The position numbers were made by a program, and so were the translations under genes. The notes below the pieces were generated by a model. The model worked only from the letters and a program-made list of their open reading frames with translations, did no database searches and had not been told where the DNA came from. From positions 1 through 64,000 of the forward strand of contig NZ_JAKZKS010000001.1 of NCBI RefSeq assembly GCF_022808615.1: DNA of 64,000 nucleotides, written 5' to 3'. The stretch comes from Bacillus sp. FJAT-47783. Lineage in GTDB: Bacteria; Bacillota; Bacilli; Bacillales; Aeribacillaceae. Shown here in pieces: positions 1 to 8,623 of this stretch. Position 1 is the stretch's first letter. Every line of letters starts with the position of its first letter.

Positions 1-129
1 ACTCTCACCTTCGAGAGAATGAGCCTTCCAGGATTCGGGAGCCGTTTTTACCTTAGGTAACGTACTCCAACCTTTAACAACTCACTCAGTGTAATTGGCT
101 TACACTAAGTACGACTGCCCATCGCACAC
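1..129. other. Unassigned window edge with an inverted repeat
   Basis: No open frame here resembles a known protein. The arms AGTGTAA (88-94) and TTACACT (100-106) form a perfect 7-bp inverted repeat with a 5-base spacer, and TTACCTAAGGTAA near 50-61 is nearly palindromic. This DNA lies downstream of the ymcA terminator in minus-strand reading, so it is probably the leader or promoter region of the next gene outside the window. I could not match it to any riboswitch consensus I know. Confidence 0.3.
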
Positions 130-161
130 AAAAAAAGACGTTGCCTATATGAGACAACGTC
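130..161 (-). terminator. Intrinsic terminator after ymcA
   Basis: On the minus strand GACGTTG and CAACGTC (155-161 and 137-143) form a 7-bp stem followed directly by a run of seven T. It begins about 8 bases after the ymcA stop codon and closes the miaB-ymcA transcript. Confidence 0.85.
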
Positions 162-168
162 GCATTCA

Positions 169-600
169 TTATTTCGCGCAAGATCCTTTTGGACTGTTTT
201 GTACTTTAGATCCTGTTTCACCCATTAACAAATCTCCACCTGTTGAACGAATAATTTCATTTGTTACATGGTTGGAAATCGTATTTGCCACTAATTGTAA
301 AATATCATTTACTTCTAGTTGAGATTCTTTAAATTGCTGGACGATCGGAATCGAATCCAATTCTTCCATTAATCGATCGATTTTCTCTTCTACTTGCTTT
401 AACGCTTCGTGCTTTCCGTAATGTTGGAAGTTCACGGCTTGTTTTTGTAAGCTTTTAATACTTGCCATCATTTCACGAACTTTTTGATTTTCATTGATTT
501 GTGCTTCTGCTTGTTTAAAGAAATCGACTTGCTCCGTTTCGGAAATCATTTGAGCAAGCTCTTTTGCTTTTTCTAAAATATCATCTTTTGTATATACCAT
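169..600 (-). CDS. ymcA: YmcA, RNase Y specificity (Y-complex) subunit
   Basis: A 143-residue, mostly helical cytoplasmic protein of the YlbF/YmcA family. In B. subtilis YmcA works with YlbF and YaaT as the Y-complex, which binds RNase Y and directs processing of many polycistronic mRNAs; it is also needed for competence, sporulation and biofilm formation. The sequence shows long charged amphipathic helices with the family run MASIKSLQKQAVNFQHYGK near residues 45-63. The start follows a GAGGTG site that lies inside the last codons of miaB, one base after the miaB stop, so the two genes are translationally linked. Its target nuclease gene rny lies in the same window (6710-8269). Confidence 0.93.
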   Translation of the reverse strand: MVYTKDDILEKAKELAQMISETEQVDFFKQAEAQINENQKVREMMASIKSLQKQAVNFQHYGKHEALKQVEEKIDRLMEELDSIPIVQQFKESQLEVNDILQLVANTISNHVTNEIIRSTGGDLLMGETGSKVQNSPKGSCAK

Positions 601-601
601 C

Positions 602-2131
602 TTATTTCACCTCGACCGCTTCTTCTACCATTTCCCCATCAAGTGTCCACGTTTTTGCATTTGTAATCTTTACTTTTACAAGCTTACCGATGGCTGATTT
701 TGGTGCTTTAAAGTTTACTAATTTATTTTTACGTGTGTAACCTGCTAAAATTTCAGGGTTATTTTTAGATTCACCTTCAACAAGCACTTCCACAATTTGT
801 CCTTCATACTTTTTCATCGCTTCAGCAGAGAGTTCATTTACTAGGTTATTTAAACGCTGTAGGCGTTCTTTTTTCACTTCCATCGGTACGTTATCCTTCA
901 TTTTGGCAGCTGGCGTACCTTCTCGTGGTGAATAAATGAATGTATAAGCAGATTCAAATCCGACTTCACGGTATAATGATAACGTTTCTTCAAATTGTTC
1001 TTCCGTTTCATTCGGGAAACCAACGATAATGTCTGTCGTTAAGGCGACATCTGGGATGGCCGCTTTAATTTTACGAACAAGCTCTAAAAATTGTTCACGC
1101 GTATATTTACGAGCCATAATTTTCAATATATCGCTTGAACCTGATTGTACTGGTAAATGAATATGCTCGACTAAATTACCGCCTTTTGCTAACACTTCGA
1201 TTAAGTGATCATCAAAATCACGCGGGTGGCTTGTTGTAAAACGAATGCGCGGAATATCAATTTTACGAAGCTCATCCATTAAGTCGCCAAGACCGTATTC
1301 CATATCTTCAAAGTCTTTTCCGTATGCATTAACGTTTTGACCGAGAAGTGTAATTTCTTGATAGCCTTGTGCCGCAAGATGACGAACTTCTTGAATAATT
1401 TCTTCAGGGCGACGGCTGCGCTCTTTACCGCGTGTGTATGGAACGATACAATACGTACAGAACTTATCGCAACCGTACATAATATTTACCCACGCTTTAA
1501 TATTTCCTCTCCGTTCTTTCGGAAGGTTTTCAATAACGTCCCCTTCTTTTGACCAAACTTCAATGACCATTTCTTTTGCCATATACGCTTCGTTTAAGAT
1601 GTGTGGAAGACGGTGAATATTATGTGTTCCGAAAATCATATCGACAAATTGGTAATGTTTTAATATTTTATTGACAACGGACTCTTCTTGGGACATGCAT
1701 CCACATACACCGAGAAGAAGGTCCGGTTTTTCCATTTTTAAATGTTTTAAATGACCGAGTTCTCCAAACACTTTATTCTCTGCATTTTCACGGATCGCAC
1801 ATGTGTTTAACAAAATAACGTTCGCATCGTCTGGTCGGTCTGTTGGTTCATATCCTAATGCCATGAATATTCCGGCCATGACCTCTGTGTCGTGTTCGTT
1901 CATTTGACATCCGTACGTGCGGATATAAAATTTCCGACCATTTCCCATTCCTTTAAACTGCTCTGAAATCTTAAAATCATTATGGTATTTAACTTCTTCT
2001 TTTCCACGTTTTTTCGCATCTTTTAATGATGGTGGCATAAAGACTGTTTCAAAATATTTACTATAATCCTTTTCGGATTTTTTGTCCGAAGGATTCACTT
2101 GCGTTGTTTCAAGACGTTGTTTTTCATTCAT
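602..2131 (-). CDS. miaB: MiaB, tRNA-2-methylthio-N6-dimethylallyladenosine synthase
   Basis: A 509-residue radical-SAM methylthiotransferase that converts i6A to ms2i6A at position 37 of tRNAs reading U-starting codons. The N-terminal UPF0004 domain carries the cluster-binding cysteines C75, C111 and C145. The radical SAM motif is C221-x3-C225-x2-C228, and the last ~65 residues form the RNA-binding TRAM domain. Residues 1-60 are a polar extension typical of the Bacillus form. The start is preceded by AAAGGAG at good spacing. It is co-transcribed with ymcA, probably from the promoter at 2191-2219. No missing residues were seen. Confidence 0.97.
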   Translation of the reverse strand: MNEKQRLETTQVNPSDKKSEKDYSKYFETVFMPPSLKDAKKRGKEEVKYHNDFKISEQFKGMGNGRKFYIRTYGCQMNEHDTEVMAGIFMALGYEPTDRPDDANVILLNTCAIRENAENKVFGELGHLKHLKMEKPDLLLGVCGCMSQEESVVNKILKHYQFVDMIFGTHNIHRLPHILNEAYMAKEMVIEVWSKEGDVIENLPKERRGNIKAWVNIMYGCDKFCTYCIVPYTRGKERSRRPEEIIQEVRHLAAQGYQEITLLGQNVNAYGKDFEDMEYGLGDLMDELRKIDIPRIRFTTSHPRDFDDHLIEVLAKGGNLVEHIHLPVQSGSSDILKIMARKYTREQFLELVRKIKAAIPDVALTTDIIVGFPNETEEQFEETLSLYREVGFESAYTFIYSPREGTPAAKMKDNVPMEVKKERLQRLNNLVNELSAEAMKKYEGQIVEVLVEGESKNNPEILAGYTRKNKLVNFKAPKSAIGKLVKVKITNAKTWTLDGEMVEEAVEVK

Positions 2132-2190
2132 GTTTGCATTCTCCTTTCAAATCGTAACAATCAAAAACAGGTAAGAGTTCACAATTTCAT

Positions 2191-2219
2191 AGTATAGAAG
2201 GAAAGTTAAGTGATTACAA
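2191..2219 (-). promoter_or_regulatory. Probable sigma-A promoter of miaB-ymcA
   Basis: TTGTAA (2214-2219), a 17-base spacer and TATACT (2191-2196), about 60 bases upstream of the miaB start. This is the best hexamer pair in the 238-base gap. Position and spacing are seen; activity is inferred. Confidence 0.6.
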
Positions 2220-2350
2220 CCATTATTCCTTCCACCGCTCTATTTTACACGTTTTTGACAAAAGTTGCGAATGAAAGTTTCAGGAATGGAGGAAAAAGGT
2301 GGGTACTTTTTGAACTTTTTACGAATCGTTTTGTATCAAGAAACAAAAAA

Positions 2351-2370
2351 GAGAGGTCACCCCCTCTTTT
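2351..2370 (-). terminator. Intrinsic terminator after korB
   Basis: On the minus strand AGAGG, a 6-base loop and CCTCT are followed by CTTTTTT, immediately after the korB TAA. The stem is short, so this is a moderately strong terminator that separates korAB from miaB-ymcA. Confidence 0.65.
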
Positions 2371-3236
2371 TACATAAATTCTGCAACCAATTTATTAAAC
2401 TGATCTTCACTTAAGCTTAAATCAGCATTCGTTAATGGTTCTTCGCTGTATCCATTAATTAATTCTTGATAAGATGGTTGCTCTTTGTTTTGGTAAATTA
2501 ACCCTGTTACAAGTCCATTATACTCCATAACCGTCTGCATTGCTTTTATTCGATTAGAAGAATCATAATCTTCAACGTCCGCAATTTTTGTTAAGTTTTC
2601 TTTAAACCAATCATACGTATTAATCTTATTATAAGTGACACAAGGGCTAAATACATTAATGAAAGAAAACCCTTTATGTTGAATTCCTTGCTCAATTAAT
2701 GAAGTTAAATCTTTTAAATCTGTTGAGAAGCTTTGGGCAACAAATGTTGCACCTGCTGTTAACGCCATCTCAATAACCGATAGTGGTGATTCGATAGAAC
2801 CTTTTGGCGTGCTCTTTGTTTTAAACCCCATTTCACTGCGCGGTGATGTCTGCCCTTTTGTTAAACCATAAATTTGGTTATCCATGACAATGTATGTGAT
2901 GTCAATGTTTCGACGAATCGAATGAATCGTATGTCCCGTTCCAATGGCAAAACCATCTCCATCGCCACCTGATGCGATAACAGTTAAATCTTTATTCGCC
3001 ATCTTTACACCTTGAGCGATTGGAAGGGCACGTCCATGAATGCCATGAAACCCGTAAGAATTAATATATCCAGAAATACGTCCGGAACAACCGATTCCGG
3101 AAATAACGGCAAGCTCATGCGGCTCTAACCCTACATTTGCTGCCGCGCGTTGGATTGCTGCTTGTACGGAAAAGTCCCCGCATCCTGGGCACCAATTTGG
3201 TTTGACGTTATTTCGAAAATCTTTAAATGTCGCCAT
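2370..3236 (-). CDS. korB: 2-oxoacid:ferredoxin oxidoreductase, beta subunit
   Basis: A 288-residue thiamine-diphosphate-binding subunit of a 2-oxoacid:ferredoxin oxidoreductase, which oxidatively decarboxylates a 2-oxoacid to its acyl-CoA with reduction of ferredoxin. CPGCGD at 16-21 and C50 in a GCSGRI motif are the usual iron-sulfur ligands. GDGDG at 91-95 with N120 is the TPP-binding signature, and a further cysteine lies in SPCVTYN near 200. The start has AAGGAG inside the last codons of korA and follows the korA stop directly. Substrate choice (2-oxoglutarate versus pyruvate) cannot be read with certainty; annotation as KorB follows Bacillus practice. Confidence 0.93.
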   Translation of the reverse strand: MATFKDFRNNVKPNWCPGCGDFSVQAAIQRAAANVGLEPHELAVISGIGCSGRISGYINSYGFHGIHGRALPIAQGVKMANKDLTVIASGGDGDGFAIGTGHTIHSIRRNIDITYIVMDNQIYGLTKGQTSPRSEMGFKTKSTPKGSIESPLSVIEMALTAGATFVAQSFSTDLKDLTSLIEQGIQHKGFSFINVFSPCVTYNKINTYDWFKENLTKIADVEDYDSSNRIKAMQTVMEYNGLVTGLIYQNKEQPSYQELINGYSEEPLTNADLSLSEDQFNKLVAEFM

Positions 3237-4973
3237 CTAGAACAACTCCTTGCATTTAGTGTGAATTTCGTGCGGCAAGAATGGGTTTCCGTCATATTTA
3301 AGAACAGATTCAATTTTTTGAGCATACCCAACATTCATTTTGATAATGTTCGCTAACTGTCCTGTCGCATTATTTTCCACAACGACAACTTTTTTCGCTC
3401 TTTCGACAAGCGGTAACACATCCGATGTTGGGAACGGGTGAATGAGACGAATATGTGCGTGATTGACTTTTATCCCATCTCTTTCAAGTCGTTCCATCGC
3501 TTCTTCAATTGCCCCGCGTGTTGAATTAAATCCAATGATTAATAGATCAGCCTCATCGTGCACAACATTTTGATGGACAGCATTCGGAAGCTTAATATGC
3601 TGCAATTTACGCAGTCGCTTGTCCATTTGATTTTTACGATTACCAGCAACTTCAGAAGGCTTTCCGGTTTCATCATGTTCAACACCTGTCACGTGATGAA
3701 TGCCATTTTTCATTCCAGGTAAGACGCGCGGGGAAACCCCATCTTCTGTCACTTCATAACGTTTAAAATAGGCTTTATTTTCAAGCTCTGGCATTTCTTC
3801 TGAGACTAATTTACCACGTCGAATTTCGATTTTATCGTATTCTAACGGTTCTACCGATTGTTTTCCTAAAGAAAGTTGTAAATCTGAAAGTAAGATGACT
3901 GGACATTGATATTCCTCAGCTAAGTTAAATGCTTCAATCGTATCGTAGAAAGCTTCTTGAACTGTACTTGGAGCTAAAACGATTTTCGGAATCTCTCCGT
4001 GAGTTCCATAAATCATGGCCATTAAATCGGATTGCTCTTGTTTTGTTGGTAATCCTGTACTTGGCCCACCACGCTGTGTATCCACAATGACAAGCGGAGT
4101 TTCCGTTATTCCAGACAGGCCAATTGCTTCCATCATTAAAGATAGACCCGGTCCAGCAGACGCTGTAAACGTACGAGCACCTGCGTAGTTCGCCCCAATA
4201 GCCATCGTTACTGCAGCAATTTCATCCTCTGTTTGAATGACAGCACCACCGAATTCCGGCAATTTTTTAATCAAATATTCCATAATCTCAGATGCAGGTG
4301 TAATTGGATAGGCAGCCATAAAACGAGAGCCTCCTGCTAACGCTCCTAATGCGATCGCATCATTGCCTATCATGAACATACGTTTTTTTTCATCGGCTTT
4401 TTCTAAATAAAGATCGGTACGGTTGTAGCCGAGCTCTTTTTTCATGTATTCGGCACCATGTTTAATGGCATCCATATTTTTCTTTACGACTTGTTCGCCT
4501 TTTTTGCCGTATGTATCTTGAACAACCTCTCGATAAAGAGAAGGATCGATATCTAACACCGCACTAGTCGCACCTATCGCAACCATGTTTTTCATTAAGG
4601 ATGTTCCAAGTTCAGTCGCGATTTCTGTAAACGGAACCGCATATAAAGTTACGTTCTCTTCATCTGGAATCGTTGGTTTGAATTTAGCATCAGCGATAAC
4701 AATACCGCCATTTCGTAATTCGTTGAAGTTTACGTCAATCGTTTCTTGGTCAAATGCAACTAAAATATCTAAATCATCAGATATAGCCCGGACTTCCGTC
4801 GTACTTACACGAATTTTATTGTTTGTATGACCACCTTTAATTCGTGAAGAAAAGTGACGATATCCATATAAATAATAGCCAAGGCGATTTAATGCGATGG
4901 AAAATACTTCACCTGTACTTTCAATCCCTTCACCTTGTTGTCCACCAACTTTCCATGACAGTTGATTCACCAT
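3237..4973 (-). CDS. korA: 2-oxoacid:ferredoxin oxidoreductase, fused gamma-alpha subunit
   Basis: A 578-residue fusion. Residues 1 to about 185 are the gamma domain, starting with the glycine-rich GGQQGEG at 10-16; from about 200 onward is the alpha (pyrimidine-binding) domain with the signature YPITPASE at 222-229. Together with KorB it forms the complete enzyme. The ATG is preceded by AAAGGGGTG. In B. subtilis 168 this position between spoVS and miaB holds kbl-tdh, so the pair is a lineage-specific substitution. The enzyme implies a ferredoxin-linked route for 2-oxoacid oxidation beside or instead of the dehydrogenase complexes. Confidence 0.93.
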   Translation of the reverse strand: MVNQLSWKVGGQQGEGIESTGEVFSIALNRLGYYLYGYRHFSSRIKGGHTNNKIRVSTTEVRAISDDLDILVAFDQETIDVNFNELRNGGIVIADAKFKPTIPDEENVTLYAVPFTEIATELGTSLMKNMVAIGATSAVLDIDPSLYREVVQDTYGKKGEQVVKKNMDAIKHGAEYMKKELGYNRTDLYLEKADEKKRMFMIGNDAIALGALAGGSRFMAAYPITPASEIMEYLIKKLPEFGGAVIQTEDEIAAVTMAIGANYAGARTFTASAGPGLSLMMEAIGLSGITETPLVIVDTQRGGPSTGLPTKQEQSDLMAMIYGTHGEIPKIVLAPSTVQEAFYDTIEAFNLAEEYQCPVILLSDLQLSLGKQSVEPLEYDKIEIRRGKLVSEEMPELENKAYFKRYEVTEDGVSPRVLPGMKNGIHHVTGVEHDETGKPSEVAGNRKNQMDKRLRKLQHIKLPNAVHQNVVHDEADLLIIGFNSTRGAIEEAMERLERDGIKVNHAHIRLIHPFPTSDVLPLVERAKKVVVVENNATGQLANIIKMNVGYAQKIESVLKYDGNPFLPHEIHTKCKELF

Positions 4974-5076
4974 TTATGTACACCCCTTTTGGCACAATGC
5001 ATAATTATTTTCAATTGTAGCATGTTTTATACGTTTTATCACTTCATAATGATAAAATATGGTATGAAACGATTTA

Positions 5077-5105
5077 ATTGTAGAACGAAAACTTTTAAAA
5101 CACAA
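5077..5105 (-). promoter_or_regulatory. Candidate sigma-A promoter of korAB
   Basis: TTGTGT (5100-5105), a 17-base spacer and TACAAT (5077-5082) lie about 100 bases before the korA start. A second, weaker TACAAT with a poor -35 lies nearer the gene. The rest of the 300-base gap between spoVS and korA is very AT-rich and shows nothing else besides the spoVS terminator. Confidence 0.35.
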
Positions 5106-5223
5106 GAAAATTGATTAAAGTCACACAGAATATAAACATAATTAAAAGTATTTCTAATATTTTTAATCTATCAGTTTTTTATATTTTAATAAAACCGATA
5201 TGAATTATCAACTTAATTTAATA

Positions 5224-5265
5224 AAAAACAACCTTTCTCCCAATACCGGAATCAAGGTTGTTTTT
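5224..5265 (-). terminator. Intrinsic terminator after spoVS
   Basis: On the minus strand AAAACAACCTT and AAGGTTGTTTT form an 11-bp stem with a loop of about 18 bases, then a T-rich tail. It starts about ten bases after the spoVS stop. Confidence 0.85.
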
Positions 5266-5274
5266 GATTTCACT

Positions 5275-5535
5275 TTATCTCGGTTCTACAATTAGTTTAA
5301 TCGCTGTCCGTTCTTCACCATCAATTTGAATGTCCGTAAACGCTGGAATACAAATTAAATCCACACCACTAGGAGCAACAAACCCTCTTGCAATTGCTAC
5401 AGCCTTTACTGCCTGATTAAGAGCACCTGCTCCAATCGCTTGAATTTCTGCTGCACCTCGCTCGCGAAGAACACCCGCAAGTGCCCCGGCGACAGAATTA
5501 GGATTTGATTTTGCTGATACTTTTAATATTTCCAT
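5275..5535 (-). CDS. spoVS: Stage V sporulation protein S
   Basis: An 86-residue protein of the SpoVS/Alba-like fold, almost invariant among spore formers. In B. subtilis it acts in forespore/mother-cell development and coat assembly, and its loss relieves a block on septation. The whole protein is the single domain; the AGALAGVLRERG and QAVKAVAIARG stretches are characteristic. The ATG is preceded by AAGGGGGA. It is monocistronic, bounded by its own terminator and a clear sigma-H promoter, which fits the known sigma-H control of spoVS. Confidence 0.97.
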   Translation of the reverse strand: MEILKVSAKSNPNSVAGALAGVLRERGAAEIQAIGAGALNQAVKAVAIARGFVAPSGVDLICIPAFTDIQIDGEERTAIKLIVEPR

Positions 5536-5658
5536 TTCTTGTTCCCCCTTAATTTTACAATAAATTGTGAGTGTTCATTAGAACAATTCCTATTGGATTA
5601 ATAAATGTTCAAAAGATCCCATCCCCCTGAACATGGTATAAAAAATCTTATAATTTAT

Positions 5659-5688
5659 ATATTCACTAGAAAGATTGCGTATTCCTGC
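5659..5688 (-). promoter_or_regulatory. Sigma-H promoter of spoVS
   Basis: On the minus strand GCAGGAATA (5680-5688), a 12-base spacer and AGTGAATAT (5659-5667). Both elements match every position of the sigma-H consensus RnAGGAwWW-N11/12-RnnGAATww. It lies about 120 bases before the spoVS start. The sequence match is direct; sigma-H control of spoVS is established in B. subtilis. Confidence 0.8.
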
Positions 5689-5743
5689 TTCCTTTAAATT
5701 TTTTTCTAAAAATTCCAACTTATTTACAATACAAATAAAAAAT

Positions 5744-5775
5744 AAAAAGCAATCGACTCGCGTCGATTGCTTTTT
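5744..5775 (-). terminator. Intrinsic terminator after ymdB
   Basis: Perfect 14-bp arms (5762-5775 and 5744-5757) around a 4-base loop, ending in a T-rich tail on the minus strand. The upstream arm begins within the ymdB TAA stop codon. Confidence 0.92.
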
Positions 5776-6568
5776 ATTCAAAGAACATATGGTCATCATT
5801 AATTTGTATGCGCTCGATTTTTTTTGCCTGTCCTGTTTGTCCATCTAAGTCAATCAACACACCACTTAATTGCGTTCGTCCTTCTGCAATGTCAAAGCGA
5901 ACGGGGAGACTCGTTAAAAATTTCTTTAACACTGCCTCTCGATTTACACCTAATATTCCATCGTAAGGCCCTGTCATCCCAACATCCGTAATATAGGCCG
6001 TACCACCTGGTAAAATACGATTGTCAGCGGTTTGTACATGGGTATGTGTCCCGACAACAGCGGACACTTGTCCATCTAAATACCAACCCATTGCTTGTTT
6101 TTCACTCGTAGCTTCAGCATGAAAATCGACAAAGATAAAGGGTGTACGTTTTTTCGCTTCTTGGACTAGCTTATCCGCATAACGAAACGGACAATCAATG
6201 GCAGGAAGAAACGTTCGGCCTTGTAAGTTAATGACGGCAACCTCTTTTCCTTGAATCGGAAAATATGTAATCCCCTTTCCAGGCGTACCTTCAGGAAAAT
6301 TGGCAGGTCGAATAAGTTGTTTTGCCTTTTCTATAAATTCGAATATTTCCCGTTTATCCCACGTATGGTTCCCCATTGTGATCACTTGTGCACCATAACT
6401 GATTAACTCATGATAAATCTTTTCCGTTAATCCTTTGCCGTGTGCTGCATTTTCTCCATTGACAATGGTCAAATGCGGATTATATTTTACTTTTAATTGT
6501 GGTATGTAGCGTTTCAGCATTTCTCTTCCTGGAGAACCTACTATATCACCAATAAATAAAATTTTCAT
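5774..6568 (-). CDS. ymdB: YmdB metallophosphodiesterase
   Basis: A 264-residue dinuclear-metal calcineurin-like phosphodiesterase. The B. subtilis protein hydrolyses cyclic nucleotides (2',3'-cAMP among them) and influences the choice between motility and biofilm. All expected metal and catalytic positions are present: D8 in GDIVG, E39 in NGENA, N67-H68 in GNHTWD, H150 in DFHAE, and H175/H177 in GTHTHVQT. The length matches the family. An AAAGGG site precedes the ATG. It sits just downstream of rny, as in Bacillus generally. Confidence 0.96.
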   Translation of the reverse strand: MKILFIGDIVGSPGREMLKRYIPQLKVKYNPHLTIVNGENAAHGKGLTEKIYHELISYGAQVITMGNHTWDKREIFEFIEKAKQLIRPANFPEGTPGKGITYFPIQGKEVAVINLQGRTFLPAIDCPFRYADKLVQEAKKRTPFIFVDFHAEATSEKQAMGWYLDGQVSAVVGTHTHVQTADNRILPGGTAYITDVGMTGPYDGILGVNREAVLKKFLTSLPVRFDIAEGRTQLSGVLIDLDGQTGQAKKIERIQINDDHMFFE

Positions 6569-6681
6569 TTCTTGAAGCCCTTTCTAATCTAGATTGACAT
6601 CCTTTGTCAAATTGGTTAAGTCTTGCATAGAACCTGAGTTAGGCACCACATTCACTTATAGTTTGGCATAAATAAAATAAA

Positions 6682-6715
6682 AAATAAAGTGGTGCAACTT
6701 AGCACCACTTTATTT
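6682..6715 (-). terminator. Intrinsic terminator after rny
   Basis: Perfect 14-bp arms (6702-6715 and 6682-6695) with a 6-base loop and an AT-rich tail. The upstream arm contains the rny TAA stop codon. Confidence 0.9.
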
Positions 6716-8269
6716 TGCGTACTCAACAGCACGCGTTTCCCGTATAACGGTCACTTTAATATGACCTGGGTAATCCAATTCATCTTCGATTCGTTTTCGA
6801 ATATCTCGAGCTAGTCGATGTGCTTCTAAGTCATCGATCGTATCTGGTTTCACCATAATACGTATTTCGCGACCAGCTTGAATGGCAAATGACTTTTCAA
6901 CACCTTCAAACGACTCAGAAATATCTTCAAGCTTTTCTAGGCGTCGAATGTAATTTTCCAGCGTTTCACTACGTGCACCTGGACGAGCAGCAGATAAAGC
7001 ATCAGCTGCAGCAACTAATACGGCAATGATTGAGGTTGGTTCTTCATCCCCATGGTGGGAAGCAATACTATTGATGACGACTGGATGTTCTTTGTATTTT
7101 GTTGCTAATTCAACTCCAATCTCAACATGACTTCCTTCTACTTCATGGTCAATCGCTTTACCGATATCATGCAATAATCCTGCACGTCTTGCTAACATTT
7201 CGTCTTCACCTAATTCAGCAGCCATCAAGCCTGATAAAAATGCCACTTCCATAGAGTGTTTGAGCACATTTTGACCGTAACTTGTTCTAAATTTTAAGCG
7301 ACCTAAAATTTTCATTAAGTCTGGATGTATTCCGTGAACACCAACTTCGAATGTTGTCTGTTCACCGACTTCACGGATAAATTCGTCCACTTCACGGCGA
7401 GATTTTTCAACCATCTCTTCAATACGTGCTGGATGAATACGTCCGTCTTGTACAAGCTTGTCTAATGCGATTCTAGCCGTTTCCCTGCGAATCGGGTCAA
7501 AACCTGATAAAATGACGGCCTCAGGTGTATCATCAATGATTAAATCAATGCCTGTTAACGTTTCTAATGTCCGAATATTACGTCCTTCACGTCCGATAAT
7601 TCGACCTTTCATTTCATCATTCGGCAAGTTCACTACTGACACAGTCGTTTCAGCAACGTGATCAGCAGCACAACGTTGGATTGCAAGGGACAGAATTTCC
7701 TTCGCCTTCTTATCCGATTCTTCTTTCGCACGGTGTTCTGCTTCTTTCACCATCATGGCAATTTCGTGTGAAAGCTCATTTTCAACACGGTCAAGAATGA
7801 GTTGTTTTGCCTCTTCGCGAGTGAGACTAGATATACGTTCTAGCTCTGCTTGTTGTTCTTTTACCATCTCGTCCACTTTGCTTTCCATCTCTTCAATATG
7901 CTGTTGTCTCTCATTTAGAGAATCTTCCTTTTTCTCGAGCATCGATTCACGCTTTTCCAACGTTTCATCTTTACGGTCAAGATTCTCTTCTTTTTGTAGC
8001 AATCGATTTTCTTGTTTTTGTAATTCATTTCGTCTTTCACGAATTTCTCTTTCCGCATCAAGACGAAGCTTATGAATTTCATCCTTTGCTTCTAAAAGCG
8101 CTTCTTTTTTCGTTGCATCGGCTTCACGCTTTGCATCTTCAAGAATTTGATCTGCGGCATTTTTTGCACCCGCAATCTTCGCTTCAGCAATGGACTTTCT
8201 TGCAAAATAGCCAACAACTGCACCGACGATTAGGCCAAGCAAAATGGAGATGATTTCAAAGGAACCCAT
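6710..8269 (-). CDS. rny: Ribonuclease Y
   Basis: A 519-residue membrane-anchored endoribonuclease that initiates much mRNA decay in Firmicutes. It has one N-terminal transmembrane helix (about 3-22), a long charged coiled coil (about 30-200), a KH domain ([10 protein letters not shown] at 222-231) and an HD domain with the catalytic H367-D368 in LLHDIG. A GTG three codons upstream is open but overlaps the AGGAGGTG ribosome site, so the ATG at 8269, with 8-base spacing, is chosen; it gives the length usual for B. subtilis RNase Y. Its partner YmcA is encoded at the far end of this cluster. It is expressed from the promoter at 8398-8427. Confidence 0.97.
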   Translation of the reverse strand: MGSFEIISILLGLIVGAVVGYFARKSIAEAKIAGAKNAADQILEDAKREADATKKEALLEAKDEIHKLRLDAEREIRERRNELQKQENRLLQKEENLDRKDETLEKRESMLEKKEDSLNERQQHIEEMESKVDEMVKEQQAELERISSLTREEAKQLILDRVENELSHEIAMMVKEAEHRAKEESDKKAKEILSLAIQRCAADHVAETTVSVVNLPNDEMKGRIIGREGRNIRTLETLTGIDLIIDDTPEAVILSGFDPIRRETARIALDKLVQDGRIHPARIEEMVEKSRREVDEFIREVGEQTTFEVGVHGIHPDLMKILGRLKFRTSYGQNVLKHSMEVAFLSGLMAAELGEDEMLARRAGLLHDIGKAIDHEVEGSHVEIGVELATKYKEHPVVINSIASHHGDEEPTSIIAVLVAAADALSAARPGARSETLENYIRRLEKLEDISESFEGVEKSFAIQAGREIRIMVKPDTIDDLEAHRLARDIRKRIEDELDYPGHIKVTVIRETRAVEYAK

Positions 8270-8397
8270 TCCTTTCACCTCCTCTTGCTATGAACTTGTA
8301 ATGTTTCATGTCGGCATACACATTTTTAAGTGTTAAGACTGTTTTTCATTAGCATTTAGGCTAATCATTCACAGAAAAATGTAAAATATACATTTTA

Positions 8398-8427
8398 ATT
8401 GTAAATCCCACCGCAACCCCTTGTCAA
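8398..8427 (-). promoter_or_regulatory. Sigma-A promoter of rny
   Basis: A consensus TTGACA (8422-8427), an 18-base spacer and TACAAT (8398-8403), about 130 bases before the rny start. This gives rny its own transcription despite the insertion element upstream. The rest of the gap to the element (8428-8573) contains two short palindromes (8453-8470 and around 8515-8528) and no gene. Confidence 0.75.
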
Positions 8428-8573
8428 GTCTAGTATCTTAACATTTTCCATCTTTTCTCACGAGAAAAGCGCAAACGTTTGATCAGCCTTAAGCAAAAAT
8501 GTTCTTACAACGAAAAAGTACTTTTTGCCTTAACGACTTCACGTTTTTGACTCGAGGGGCTAGGTGGCTTTCT

Positions 8574-8623
8574 CTGGACACCGAAGACTCCCTTAATCCT
8601 CGAATACTATATCAAAATGATAT
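8574..8623. repeat. Dispersed ~50-bp repeat, copy A
   Basis: This 50-base stretch matches 45147-45196 in the same orientation at 44 of 50 positions. Shared blocks include CTGGACAC, GAAGACTCC and TTAATCC, and both copies end in the perfect inverted repeat ATATCA-AAA-TGATAT. The copy lies 4 bases from the left end of the insertion element, and the transposase stop codon falls inside it. I do not recognise the family; it could be a REP-like or MITE-like intergenic element. Confidence 0.6.

Noticed and set aside
1-129. Riboswitch at the window edge
   Set aside because: Some inverted repeats are present, but no consensus core of any riboswitch I know could be placed, and the region is cut by the window edge.
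8453-8470. Operator-like palindrome CTTTTCTC-AC-GAGAAAAG upstream of the rny promoter
   Set aside because: A single short palindrome far from the -35 and without a matching second site; chance cannot be excluded.
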